This document shows positions 22,191 to 32,877 of a DNA stretch of 64,000 bases, piece after piece. Below the pieces are notes generated by a model that was not told the DNA's origin, searched no databases, and worked only from the letters and a program-made list of their open reading frames with translations. A program made the position numbers and the translations under genes. Source of the DNA: Agrypnia vestita. Lineage: Eukaryota > Arthropoda > Insecta > Trichoptera > Phryganeidae. Where the stretch lies: assembly GCA_016648135.1 (NCBI GenBank), contig JADDOH010010210.1, positions 1 to 64,000 of the forward strand, in the 5' to 3' direction. Every line of letters begins with the position of its first letter. Positions within the stretch are counted from its first letter, which is position 1.

Positions 22191-22636
22191 CATGTGTTGC
22201 TACATATGAAAGCCGGCTGGTATGGGAATAACGTGTCTATATTATAATACATCAATGCAAATTATTACTATGTACGCAAAAAAGTTAATAAATAAGTAAA
22301 TATTTAACTTTAGCGACTAAAATCACAAAAATGCACCAGCGCATTATTTTGCATAACTTTGACGTGAATGACAGTTAGGGCAACCAGCTGCACTGTGCAC
22401 CGCCGTGTGCAGCGCTGACTGCGGGGCGGGGCGGCCGAGCCCACGCTGGCCGCGCTGCCATTGGTCCATTCGGATCGTATGACTTTAGTGTTCACAGATG
22501 CGTGCGCATGTGGTGCGCCTTGACGGATGAGCGCGCGGCGAGCCGTGCCTTACGTAACAATAATCATCAAAAGATATTTTTCAATGTGGAAGACATCGTT
22601 TACTATACAAAAGGAAACTATTTATCATAGTACAAC
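22191..22636. other. Unassigned; GC-rich patch
   Basis: 22385-22560 is GC-rich (GGGGCGGGGCGGCC, CCATTGGTCC) and could be a promoter-like or conserved noncoding patch. No gene is seen on either side to confirm this. Confidence 0.35.
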
Positions 22637-22888
22637 TGTGGGGTATAAAATAAAGGCAGCAAAACAAAAAGAAAAATTCAGTCATCGAGGAATATTATTT
22701 TTTAATGCGCTGAATTTGCGATTTTATAGGTAACACAGCCTATAAATTTATAAGAGACATGATTTTGGAAGCGATAGAAACATAAAATCTGGAATTCAGT
22801 GCATTATAAATTAGTTATCCTCGGTGACTGCATTCAAAACATTTTTATAATTTTTTGGACATTGCTGCCTTTGCTTTTATACCCCACA
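22637..22888. mobile_element. TIR element family M3, copy 1 (252 bp)
   Basis: Ends TGTGGGGTATAAAA and TTTTATACCCCACA are inverted. Subterminal GGCAGCAA / TTGCTGCC and an inner pair (GTCATCGAGGA / TCCTCGGTGAC) extend the inverted repeat to about 60 bp. Relatives: 47882-48602 (with a LINE piece inside) and 59458-59690. Single-end relics lie near 21195, 31836 and 63247. Non-coding MITE. Confidence 0.85.
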
Positions 22889-23052
22889 ATTTATAAGTTA
22901 AACTAACTAAACCGATTAAGCGGTTACACCACCTGGGAACTGAAATTTAGGTAAAAATTGTGTTTTTTTTACAAGGGTGTGATTAATCATTTATGTTTTG
23001 TTTATAGGTACTTATTTATGTAAGGAAAATTAAAAAAAAAACAGAATGAAAC

Positions 23053-23215
23053 CGTCGTGTCCGTTCCCGTGGAACTCCACCGTGACGAGAAAAAACATAC
23101 TTCGATGCACGTTTTTTCTAGACAGAAAAAAATGTCATGTACTTATTAAGAAATAAAATATCTATAATGTGGGGAATGTCGCATCTTAGTCACGGCGGAG
23201 CGGAAACGGACATGA
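23053..23215. repeat. Short inverted-repeat element
   Basis: CGTGTCCGTTCCCGTGGAAC...CCGTGACG near 23055-23090 is inverted at about 23185-23214 (AGTCACGGCGG...ACGGACATG). It shares GTCACGG with the repeats at 15.4 and 61.0 kb. Probably the two ends of a small non-autonomous element. Confidence 0.45.
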
Positions 23216-23362
23216 AATTATTTAAATAAGAAATATTAATATTGGGTGAAAAGTATTTAACAATCAGGTAAAATTTGTTAACAATCCATTATTGAATATT
23301 CTTACACTTAACAATTATTTCCCTTCTTATGTCTATGTAAATCCCTAATTAACTCTTCCAAT

Positions 23363-23374
23363 CCCCCCCCCCCC
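23363..23374. repeat. Poly-C tract
   Basis: A run of about 12 C residues beside a CT-rich segment. Simple sequence. Confidence 0.9.
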
Positions 23375-23439
23375 TCTCTTCCAACTCTTTTCTTCATCCC
23401 TCTACCAATGTTAATGTATATCTCAACTTTAGTTTTACA

Positions 23440-23625
23440 AGTTAACCTGAAGAAGAGAGCATTGATCTCGAAAGATGTAGATACGACGTTTCGGATCACA
23501 TTGCAGGGTCCATCATCAGGATTGATTTTATGAGTGTATGTTGATGTGTAGATCAAGTATTAATACAGTACACAGAAGATTCTGAGCGGCCGTGAAAACC
23601 TTTTTGATGAAGATATTGTATCTAA
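23440..23625. repeat. Foldback family F fragment with two hammerhead-like cores
   Basis: Plus strand 23447-23473: CTGAAGA, extra A, GAGA...TCTC stem, GAAA. Minus strand 23519-23488: CTGATGA, T, GGACCC...GGATCC stem, GAAAC. The two cores point towards each other across about 15 bp. Downstream (23570-23610) is the outer end AGATTCTGAGCGGCCGTGAAAACC, shared with the 31, 40, 47 and 63-kb copies. No coding sequence. Confidence 0.6.
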
Positions 23626-24254
23626 TAAAATGGTGTAAACAAAATAAAATATTAGTTAAATATACATCTTAAGTGACAGTAAAAAAACTTAAATAATTAA
23701 TGACCTCTTTGTAAAAATCAATCAATTTCTTCCCTTATTTCAGACTCTCGGGGTGGTGTCTCCCTTAACGTATATAATACCTAAACCTAAAAATAATTTT
23801 GTATGACTTTTCATTTTTTTTTCATCGTTAAAGGTCGAGGGTCGTATCATAGCCGAGGGACATTATACGGACAGGCATTATACGCGTCATCTTGCCCCGT
23901 GCACTAAATAACATTATATTTAGGGAAATAAGGCTAATCAATTGAGTCAGTTGGCTTCCAGTCTCCTCACCAGTCATGATTGAGTTGAATGGAGATGGCT
24001 AACGAGGCTTGGCGAAGAATGGGTCATCTTGCCAGGTTTAGCCGTAAATATATTGTGAATGGCTCATCAGCGTTGCAAATGGCACCATTCTACGAGATTG
24101 GTTCTTCCGGGAGAGCGATAAGAGGTGACGAAACGAGGTAGATCAAGATCAACCGCTTCCTTTATTCCTGTTTAATATCTGCTGCAAATAAAATAAAATT
24201 TATTTTATTTAAAATATCACTGTAAATTGTTTCTGATTTACGTTGGTGTATTTA
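23626..24254. other. Unassigned AT-rich stretch
   Basis: Nothing recognisable. 23940-24140 has a more balanced composition but no open frame with known motifs. Confidence 0.35.
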
Positions 24255-24912
24255 AGTGATGCAACGAATTCGTATGCGCCGAATAGTAGATATTCGTATT
24301 CGCAGCATATCATCACGAATATTAAAAACAAACTACATATTTATAACCGAACGCAAATTACGGTTTGGCTGTGCACTGTATATCCGAACACACCTACGCA
24401 CTACGCACTATATTATCGAGGATTCCCCTACCATTGAATGAATGGATTTGTTGAGTTTTCAAGTTGTCAATTGTTACATTGTTTCACAGCATTACATGAG
24501 TTCTTTCATCTAGTTTCGTTGGGTTATTAATAAGGTTAAGTGCCCATTTCATATAGTTTTTGTTTTGTAATACGAATTGTTCGTTCCATTTTATTTCCGT
24601 TGTGTGTAAAAGTGTTAACTCTTATAAAATAATTTCATATTAAATATAAAAACATAACCTCTCGTAAGCGTGAAAAAAGTGAAATTTATTTTCGACTGCT
24701 TGGAATAGATAAAAGAAATCGTCTAAAGCCTGAGACCTGACAAGTGTTGTGCTTTTTGAACAAAAATTTGCCGGTGATAAATTTTAATTACTAAATCTCT
24801 AAGTAAAAAAAGAACAGTGGTGTATTATTTATTCACCTTGTTTAATTATTCGTATTCGCCGAAAAGTAGGTTTAAAATTCGTATTCGTGAATGTAGTATT
24901 CGTTGCATCACT
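24255..24912. mobile_element. Probable hAT-type MITE, 658 bp
   Basis: Termini AGTGATGCAACGAAT and ATTCGTTGCATCACT are inverted repeats. Flanks TGTATTTA and AGTACTTA agree at 6 of 8 positions. Subterminal copies of ATTCGTATTCG occur at both ends and could bind a transposase. No coding capacity. Confidence 0.7.
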
Positions 24913-25079
24913 AGTACTTATGGTATTAATACATCTACAAGCACGATTTGTACCATTCAGTGTATCTAAACATTTTCAAAGACGTAATCTTGTATTAAGT
25001 GGTAAATATGATCATGTTTTAATAATAATTATCGACATACTCCAACATATCGGCACGAGGCTTCCCCAAAACGTTAAGT

Positions 25080-25450
25080 ACACGTAGCGGCCGGATCGAG
25101 ACAATCGCGCGCTCGCGGAATTTTAACATGTGCTAATCGCGGAGTTCCAATTACTCAGGCCCGGGCGCAAAATGATTAACCGCAGTCTAATCCCATTAAA
25201 ACACTTGTCCCTTTATCAGTAAACAATGCTAAGAGGATAACGCAAGAGGCTGGGTTAAGCAAGGGCTGGAGCCCCCAAGGCAGGCGGCCCACTTGTGACA
25301 TAATAATGGTAATGGAGTTTAACAAGTTGCGGCAAACACCGGAATTAAGTCTCCTTAAATAATCCCCGCCTAAGAGTATTCGCAGAGGCTTGTCAGATTG
25401 ATTAAATCTGTAGTTCGCTAGACGTATTAAGAAAGATTTGCGGTGAGGAT
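25080..25450. other. Non-repetitive GC-richer block
   Basis: About 370 bp of balanced composition with no open frame, no element ends and no second copy in the window. This is the kind of sequence that can be a conserved noncoding element, but conservation cannot be judged here. Confidence 0.3.
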
Positions 25451-25689
25451 TCGCTTCAAAGATCGCTACTTCAATATTCGTGAATATTATTGAACATATT
25501 ATACAGTATTTTCATTAATGTTTCGCCATCAAGGGGATTGTCCCGATTATAAGGGCTTAAATATTGGCGGCACAAAATGTAGAATTAGGAAATTAGCAGA
25601 AATGACGTACAAATACACTTTTGAAGCGTCATCTACGATTTATGTTTGAAGGGAAAATTTTGAGGCGTTCTTCCAGGCCGCTATTATGG

Positions 25690-25800
25690 AATGAATTTTG
25701 GCACAGACGCTACAACAATGAGCTCTTTACTTTGTATAATGAGATAAGCGACTCGTGGTTTATTAAAATAGGAAGAGTTCGGTGGTTGTGGCACAGGTGG
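25690..25800 (+). pseudogene. Short LINE tail fragment (RTE-like)
   Basis: Encodes NNELFTLYNEISDSWFIKIG then RVRWLWH, matching the '..LY..I...IRIGRLRWLGH' motif near the C-terminus of RTE-type LINE proteins. Too short to classify further. Confidence 0.45.
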
Positions 25801-26830
25801 ATGTGCTCGCTATCATTTGCTTCGCTTCAAAGCGCAAACTGCTTGCTTCCACGCTCCATGGCCTAGTTAAGACATTTCTCGGCTCTACGTCCTTGTATAT
25901 TCCCAGATACCATTAATTTACCCCTTCTGACAGTTATAACGTGACAAAATATGCAAAAATTATTTTCCCGCACGTTGTGACGAGTATTTTTTCAGTACGG
26001 AATTCCTGAAGAATGCAGACATTCGTTCGATTCACGGCCGGTGGCACGATGCTAAAACCACGTGTAGATGGTGTCGACTTTGCTTGTTTTATTCCTACTC
26101 AGGGTCCAGGTTTTAATTTCATATGAGAACCTGGCATAGAACAAGTCTTTCGAATTTTGATAAGTTTCGATGTAGGTTCACGTCTTTATACTGGGAAGTG
26201 TAATATGCACAGCCCTCTCCGAAACTCTTCAAACGAATTTCGAAGCAGCCCTCTTCGGCATTTGACCACTAGGCCTAGTATATATATAGGTACTGAAAAC
26301 CATCGCTGTTTTTTTAAATTGTATGAAAATAAATGTTTTCCTAGTAAATTGAGAGTAGACATAAATCTTCGTGATCTAATTATTGGGATATGGTGAGTGA
26401 GGGGAATCTGAGGTACAAGAGATACATACATATTTGTCATTAATTGATACAGAAATTACATCCTGTGTTTTTACGTATACGTATACGAAGTTGCAATATC
26501 ACTTTTCAACACCCAAAAGTTATGCAACAGTGGCATATAAATATTTTTTTATTAAAATGGGTAGGTACATCAATATTTTTCTACACATATATCATACATG
26601 GGTTGCAATGGGTGCTCTTAAAGAAAAAGTGTTTATTTGATATATAAGGGATTTTTATATCATCAAGCAAACCAGTCATTGCAATATGGAGTTTTGTCTA
26701 AAATATAAGTTTTTGATGAAAATTAAATGAAATATTATTTTAAAAACTAGAAACCTGTTTGCCTCACACACATCTACTAATTTCTTCATCCAAAGACTTC
26801 AAATTTTAAATTTAAACCAGTATTTTCGTC
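25801..26830. other. Unassigned stretch with unknown short ORFs
   Basis: Overlapping frames at 26157-26440 on both strands have no recognised motif. No element ends are seen. A short GTATAC palindromic cluster lies at 26475. Confidence 0.3.
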
Positions 26831-26859
26831 ACAATGATAGAAATTTTAGCGTTTTTGAC

Positions 26860-27110
26860 GTTTTTCTATTTTTCTTCAATATCTAGGACATGTGATGAGA
26901 CATCCAGAGAATGCGAGATCTTGCATCTCATAATGCAAGGAAAGATTGCCGGAAGTCGGGGCCCTGGAAGAAGAAAGACTTCATGGCTGAAAAGCTCGGA
27001 AAATGATACGACTTGATATAGTTTAGGTCGCTCATCCGTCAACGCGCGCGCGCATGGCGTCGAAGCGAGGAGGAATGCGCGCTGGCCGCGGGTACACCTG
27101 CACCGAGACG
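26860..27110 (+). pseudogene. LINE C-terminal tail fragment, frameshifted
   Basis: Frame 1 gives ILHLIMQGKIAGSRGPGRRK followed by TSWLK, the '..ILQGK..GKRGPGRRR.SWL.NLR' motif near the C-terminus of many insect LINE proteins. It then shifts frame (GKMIRLDIV). The GC-rich sequence after 27030 may be the original 3' part or an unrelated flank. Confidence 0.65.
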
Positions 27111-28170
27111 CCCGGCCCGCGCCAAAGGCCGGCGGTAAAACAAAGCCGCGGAGCAATAAAGCTCTCCCGAGCGCCCCGAGCTAATTTGGCGACGGGCGGG
27201 GATCGTAAAAACTTTTTTACCGAGTGCCTCCTTGCTTCTAATTTCTCCGGGGAAGCATAGAGCGAAAGACGAAACGACGTGACATTTAATCGTACGGAGC
27301 GAAATTCGAAGCGCGAACGCCGCTTTAGAATTTGAATTTGAAAAGTTCTGCAATGGAATATGCTTTCAACACCGCATCAATTATATTACAGAAAGAAATA
27401 AAGTTTAAAGCAATCAACGTTTGAGGACCCTTATTTGTTTTGTTTGGTGTTTTTTTACAGGTACAGAACTTTAAAATGAAATAAAGCACTTAAAAATCGG
27501 TATTGGTTTTATTGGAAAGATAATTTTATGCCATTAGTGTTTAAATAGAGGGTGCTTTTTTACTAGTTTGTTTTTTCAAATTGGCAGTACTTTTTCCAGC
27601 GCCAGAACAACTTTGCAAATTGCAATTTTTTTTTTTTATGAAATTTTTTATTTTTTATTTAATTAAGCGTTATATAGAATTCAATAAACCAGGGAATCTT
27701 AATATTGACAATCGACAACAACAGCAAGTGTGACAGTTATCATTGTATACTAAAATATATATAAATTGTATGTAAGTGTCTAAATTATCAAATAAAAATA
27801 ATTATAAAATATGGGATTTCACCAAAAACATCTAATTATCCGTAGGGGAAGGGGTAACTTAAATCTTATAAATAAATCGATTATACGTGGTATATCCACT
27901 GTTTGATAATGGCCTTACAAGCCGAAACAGCTGTCACATTTAAAATAACGGTTAACCTGCAGAACTTAATAATTAAATTTAATTTATTTTCAATTTCATT
28001 TAAAAAAATGCATTTTTTTTCTAAAATCATGGTATGGAGGTTATTTAACCATTTGTTTGCCACAAATCTTAAAAACTCGAGGAATTTGTCACAGGGTAGG
28101 TAACCTGTCCAAAGCGATGGTGAATCAGAAAAAATCTGGAAAAAAAGACCACCCTAATTAATATACGGCC
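27111..28170. other. Unassigned
   Basis: 27110-27330 is GC-rich single-copy sequence. 27350-28170 is AT-rich with no gene. The 60- to 104-codon frames have no known motifs. Confidence 0.35.
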
Positions 28171-28174
28171 ATCA

Positions 28175-28540
28175 AAGTTGGATCGTAACGGAGAGAGTGA
28201 GAGCATGGAACCAGAGACAGAGTGAGAAGTGCTGACGCGCTCGGCACGGAGATGTCCAGTGCCCTTCTCCTACATATAGAGAACTCACAAATGAGGTGGC
28301 TTGGACAAGTGCTAAGAATGCCAGAGGAACGAGTACCTCAAAATATCCTCTTGCCAACCCCGGAAGGAAGGTGACCACCAGTGGGTCGCCTCAGATTAAG
28401 CTGGGAGAAAACAGAAAAGTATACGAAAACAGGATGGGTCTTGAATGGGCAACACATACGGCGGAAGCAGCACAAGAGAGGGGAATATGGGCCTTGTCGA
28501 GTCTTTGGGTAGCCGACCCAATTAGCACAAGAGAATATTT
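28175..28540 (+). pseudogene. LINE tail fragment (RTE-like), frameshifted
   Basis: One frame around 28270-28380 gives IENSQMRWLGQVLRMPEERV and PQNILLPTPEGR. Another around 28380-28500 gives PQIKLGENRKV..., GLEWATHTAEAAQERGIWA. Together these match the C-terminal end of an RTE-type LINE (RW.GHV.RM...R.P). A retroposition target duplication was not found. Confidence 0.65.
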
Positions 28541-28629
28541 TTGTTATAATGATAGAAATAACAAACATAAACAAACGAAATAAACAAATATCCGACAGCG
28601 AAAATCCGCATTCGGACACAGTAAAAATG

Positions 28630-28760
28630 TTGTCGTGTTTTCACGGCCATTTAGAATCATCAATCAGAAGAGTTTTGTGGGCACTTTGCCCGACTCTTCG
28701 GGGAAAATTACATAGCGATATCAGACATGATGATGATGAGCTCCGCGATGGGAGACACAC
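28630..28760. repeat. Diverged foldback family F fragment
   Basis: Contains TTTTCACGGCCATTTAGAAT, similar to the outer end of family F (TTTTCACGGCCGTTCAGAAT), then a short inverted motif (GGGCACTTTGCCC) and GATGATGATGAG. Divergent enough that only the outer end is certain. Confidence 0.4.
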
Positions 28761-28898
28761 GGAGGAAGAGCCCAGAAAACTAAACACAACAGATTCGGAC
28801 ACGCAAAGATCTCTTATAACACATTATGCAGGGGAAGTAGAAAGCAGCGGAGGCTGCTAATGTCTAAAATGCATCTCTTCCTCTTACGTAACCTAAAA

Positions 28899-28939
28899 AA
28901 ACCTCTTACGTAAAATGTGATATTTTACGTAAGAGGTTT
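28899..28939. repeat. Perfect hairpin, 18-bp arms
   Basis: AAACCTCTTACGTAAAAT (28899-28916) and its exact complement (28922-28939) are separated by 5 nt. A further CCTCTTACGTAA lies just upstream at about 28880, so the arm has also been duplicated in direct orientation. Confidence 0.85.
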
Positions 28940-28984
28940 GATCAAAAACACGCGGAATTTACGTTTTTCTCAAAAAATCTGAAT

Positions 28985-29455
28985 TTATTCATATTCATCA
29001 AAGTTAATTCCATGGCCTTCAATTTAGCCCCCGTAAGATATATGGGGGTTACCCTATACACAGCCACAGTCCCGAGCAGACCATCAACACATACATTGCA
29101 AAGCCGCGACTTCCTCAGTGGCCACCAAGTGGCACGAGGACGAAAGGGCCATCGCCCTAGCACTACAAATACACATACGTGGCCGTATAAGCAAACGAGG
29201 CACACGCGCCCCGATGTAGGCCGCCGCGATGTTAGCGTATCTACACCCATACTTCACGAAACTCCTTTGTTCGAAAATCATATAAAAAGCGGCCCACACC
29301 CTATGTGGGCATGTCAGTCTTCCATCGACCCCCGGCTGAGGATGGAGGCTATTGCCCTTCGCGTATCTATCATTGTCTTTGTAATCGTACTCATGTATAA
29401 CTCGTTCTTGTTTTATCGAGATAATAAAATCATCGAACATTCACGGGTGGTGACG
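28985..29455 (+). repeat. Dispersed repeat family R, copy 1
   Basis: Shares several blocks with 34.86-35.35 kb in the same order (TTTGTTC then ATATAAAA, then a C-rich segment CCCCCGGC, then TATCNCTGTCTTT). It carries a 148-codon plus frame with no recognised domain. Probably an old mobile element; class unknown. Confidence 0.45.
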
Positions 29456-29509
29456 TAAAAGCAGTTGCTCCAAGTACCTCCAACCCCCAAAGATATGATT
29501 AACTTGTGC

Positions 29510-29700
29510 CCCAGGGCTTTTACCAAACTTCAAAGCACTTTTGGAATGCAATCATCTGTAAGGCGTTTATCTTTTTAATGTTGGCACAACGTCGTTCTTC
29601 CATGTTTTTTTTCATCTCCGGGAATAGGAAGAAGCTGCAAGGGACCATGTTCGGCGAATACGGGGGCTAAGGCATCGTAATGGTGTTGTTCTTAAACAGA
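29510..29700 (-). pseudogene. mariner transposase C-terminal fragment
   Basis: Minus-strand reading across a frameshift gives PPYSPNMVPCSFFLFPEMK, corresponding to the mariner/Tc1 motif PPYSPDLAPxDFxLFxxLK. Both acidic positions of that motif are changed (D to N, D to S), so it is catalytically dead. The downstream piece (RRCANIKKINALQMIAFQKC) fits the C-terminus. No inverted repeats were found. Confidence 0.7.
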
Positions 29701-30374
29701 AAATTTGAAATATTTGTTCTGTAAGTAAAAAAAATCGCCGAGTACACCAAAAAACGTGTAACATTTTCGACAGTGAGCATCCAATGCCATTACCTACCAA
29801 TGTCAATATACGTCAGGGACAAATGTACTGAGACGACAAAAAAAAATTGTGACAATCATTTGGTTGACGGTCGCTTGAGCGTGTTAATGCACGCTCATAT
29901 GGACAGAATTATATTGCGCCGAGAATTACGAGTACTACTTGTAGATACACGGCGTTGACCATGGAACCTGCGCAATCGTGTAACTTGTTGATCTACATTA
30001 GGTAGATACGTTCCTAAATTGTATTTGAGCCGTTTATTTTGAAAGTGTGGAAGTCCATTTTATTATTAAAAAAAAAGAGTTACAGCTAATTTTCCTAAGA
30101 AATTTTAATTTCTCTTTTTAAACAATTCACAATAATATATATCTAAAACACCATAAACAATATAAAAAAAATCTATTGCTGCTACCAACATTTTAAAAAT
30201 AGTTCAAACGCAAACTATTAACTATCCAACAACAACTTAATACGGACTTGCCTCACTTTCAAAATCAAAGGCTGATTTGTTAATTTGCGGCACTAAATTT
30301 TGTTCTGAACATTGTTCATAATTTCTTTTATCACAAAGATTTTATTTCATTATTTCTTTACAATGAAATCATTA

Positions 30375-30495
30375 TTTATGAGAGATGTCAACGACAAAAG
30401 GTTCACAATGTCTGTGAACCTTTTGTCGTTGGACCAAATATCCGTGGACCTTATATTGTTGGAACAAATGTCCTTGAACCTCTTGTCGTTCTCAA
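30375..30495. repeat. Perfect hairpin followed by degenerate 32-bp repeats
   Basis: CAACGACAAAAGGTTCAC (30389-30406) is inverted at 30414-30431 across a 7-nt loop. The right arm is also the first of about three diverged units of roughly 32 bp (GTGAACCTTTTGTCGTTGGA, TGGACCTTATATTGTTGGA, TGAACCTCTTGTCGTT). It sits in an AT-rich background with a 102-codon frame that is probably fortuitous. Confidence 0.8.
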
Positions 30496-30499
30496 AAAA

Positions 30500-31139
30500 T
30501 CATCGAAGTAATTTTTTTCAATGTTACGGACGTTACAGGAAGTTACGGACAGACAAAGAAATTATTCTTATTGGGATATCACCAAAAAATCATTTTTCAT
30601 TTATTGAAAAAGAAATATAGTATATCAAACATTATTTATAATTTTTTCATCATAAAAATGTTTATTGTAATCATGTCATCTTGGTAAATGACGACCTGTT
30701 TGATAAGAATTGAAAAATTTAATTGAAAAATTGGACTTATTCGTCAACCCGCGAACATTAAATAATTCAACGACCCGCGAAATTCAAGAATTAGCGCAGT
30801 TGACCAAACCTCGTTTATCTTGTACAAGATGAAGCAACACACTACCAGCTACTCGCCAGAAACGCAAAGAAGAAGAAGAGGACAAATTATTTTTTCCAAT
30901 CGACGAACGTCATTGAATCCGACAAGATCTTGGAGAGTATTTTTGGTCCCGCGCTGACCTAGTGGTGGCAGAGTCCGCGCTCACAGCAGCACGGGTTACT
31001 CGGTACCAGATTCAAGATCGTCCACCGGCGCTGGCGGGCGCCCAAGCCGGGCAGGGGCGGGGCTGGCTATATCGGGGACATTCCGTCACACTCATCGCCG
31101 GCCACATACGTCACCTCATCATACACATCATACATTATA
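30500..31139. other. Unassigned
   Basis: AT-rich sequence, then a GC-rich patch at 31000-31080. No gene motif. Confidence 0.3.
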
Positions 31140-31805
31140 ATATTTTAGTACGTTCAAGTTTTTCAGGAACACAATGCTGCTATTTTTCTATGTATATTTC
31201 TGGGATATTCTGCCGTGTATGTGTGACCTCTCTGGCCGACGTTTGGATCCCGTTCCGTGAAATATACGAGCATCCGGTAAACATTAATAGGGATGACGGT
31301 CTTAAGTTAAAAACATCGTGGTATCCGGCGCTGCAGAACAAATCAAATCGACGATCCGCACAGTCCGACATCCGTTAGTAGATACACAACACACTACATC
31401 AAGACACACACACCCTGCTGTCGACACGGTACTGCAATCCAGTACTTAACCTAACACAAACTTGGACACACCCTGACTTCGGTACGGTATTGCAAGGCAA
31501 TACTTAACCTACACTTCAACACACACCCATCACATCAGCCCTGGTCCCTGCAATGGGGTCCGAAACGTCGGCCAGAGAGGTCACACACAGACGATTCTGA
31601 ACGGCCGTGAAAACCTAAGGACATTTTTAAAGCTGTTATACAAATACCGGGCTGTGTCCAGCCTGGATGGACACAGCACGGACCTTGCAATGGGATCCGA
31701 AACGTCGGCCAGAGAGGTCAGATTTACACGGCAGCATATCCCAGAAAACTATACGCAGAAGAATCTGAAAGGGCGGGAAAACCTGAGAACATTTTTAATA
31801 GTAAA
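31140..31805. repeat. Foldback family F cluster (three broken copies)
   Basis: 31190-31260 is a minus-oriented arm (TATTCTGCCGTGTA, GACCTCTCTGGCCGACG). 31430-31620 is a plus-oriented arm with ATGGGGTCCGAAACGTCGG and the outer end TTCTGAACGGCCGTGAAAAC. 31675-31800 is a third arm with GGGATCCGAAACGTCGG. In all three the CTGATGA half of the hammerhead core is damaged while the GAAACGTC half is intact. The linker around 31490-31540 (GCAAGGCAATACTTAACC) recurs at 47.58 kb. Confidence 0.7.
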
Positions 31806-31844
31806 CGATACAAGAAATAGAATGCGATTTGATATGTGGGGTAT

Positions 31845-32160
31845 AAAAGCAAGACTCTACACTCTGTTTAAGGAGCCAAACGTCACAAAATTTATAAAAT
31901 TGGGAAGACTTCGGTGGCTGGGTCATGCGGAGAGAATGTCCGAGCATCAAGCACCAAAGTCCCTGCTGAACTCAAGGCCAATAGGGCGAAAGAGCTTAGG
32001 AAGGCCAAAATTAAGATGGAGTGACAACGTCCTCAAAGACATCTCTGCCTTGGAGATCCGGAATTGGAGAGAGCTGGCACTAAACCGAGATGAGCGGAGG
32101 AAAATTCTTGAGGAAGCCAAGACACACCAGGTGTTGTAGAGCCAAGACTGATGATGATGA
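31845..32160 (+). mobile_element. 5'-truncated LINE tail (RTE-like) with (GAT)n end
   Basis: An open frame encodes KLGRLRWLGHAERMSEHQAP, RPIGRKSLGRPKLRWSDNV and NWRELALNRDERRKILEEA, then a stop and GATGATGATGATT. It is the complete-ended twin of 11999-12292. It begins inside a relic of MITE family M3 (TGTGGGGTATAAAAGCAA). Confidence 0.85.
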
Positions 32161-32870
32161 TGATTAAAGATTATATAATATATATTCATATATGAAAGAT
32201 ATATTCATTTTACTGGAATATATTTTACAGAGAATCAAATCTAGACTTTCCGCTGAAGTCTTATCCAGCGTCACCAGGAGAGCGTCCTATCACGGCGAAG
32301 TGTAGGCCGAACAGTTCCTACACCTATAGACGTACCACTATAACTTGGCGTGAGAGGGAGGAAGTCCCTGTCGCGTAACAGAAGTTGTCAGGGTGTAAAT
32401 TTATTACACAAAACATAATGTACAGAATGTCCGGTGACCGGTGTCGTATTAAAATCAGAAATTTGGTCGGGCAGCACTAAAGAAACCACGCAGTAATGGC
32501 GGCAGTTCTATCTGTCAAACTGTCAGACGGTAATATCGGTCCATTATTTGCTTTTTCAGCTTCGCAAAATTTTAATACTTTATTGGCAATTGTTCTTGCA
32601 CCATCCCGGATTATATTGGTAATCAAGATGTCACAGCTTCCGACCAAATACAAAATTGAACTGAATGACAGGGCGAGGGGTTACCGCCAGGTGCGGGCGG
32701 GGCGGGTTTTAGTTCAAAATTCGCCGCACGCCAAGTTACGTTGGGCAAGCAATAAAACTAACAGGCCTGTACCTCCGCCTCTATGTTTCTCAGTAAAATA
32801 TACGGTTAGTATAAAATATCCGTTTTATTTAACACATAAATGTATCCAACGACCGTAATAATAACATTAA
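32161..32870. other. Unassigned; possible LINE fragment at 32.5 kb
   Basis: The plus frame at 32496 begins MAAVLSVKLSDGNI, which resembles the 'KLSDGNI+' motif upstream of the reverse transcriptase in some LINEs. The resemblance ends after 10-14 residues. The rest is unassigned. Confidence 0.3.
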
Positions 32871-32877
32871 TAACCTT

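Noticed and set aside
26157..26440. Overlapping 79- and 84-codon frames on both strands
   Set aside because: No homology or motif that I recognise and no supporting context; left as unassigned.
29012..29458. 148-codon plus-strand gene
   Set aside because: The DNA is shared with another repeat copy at 35 kb where the frame is not conserved, so it is probably repeat sequence.
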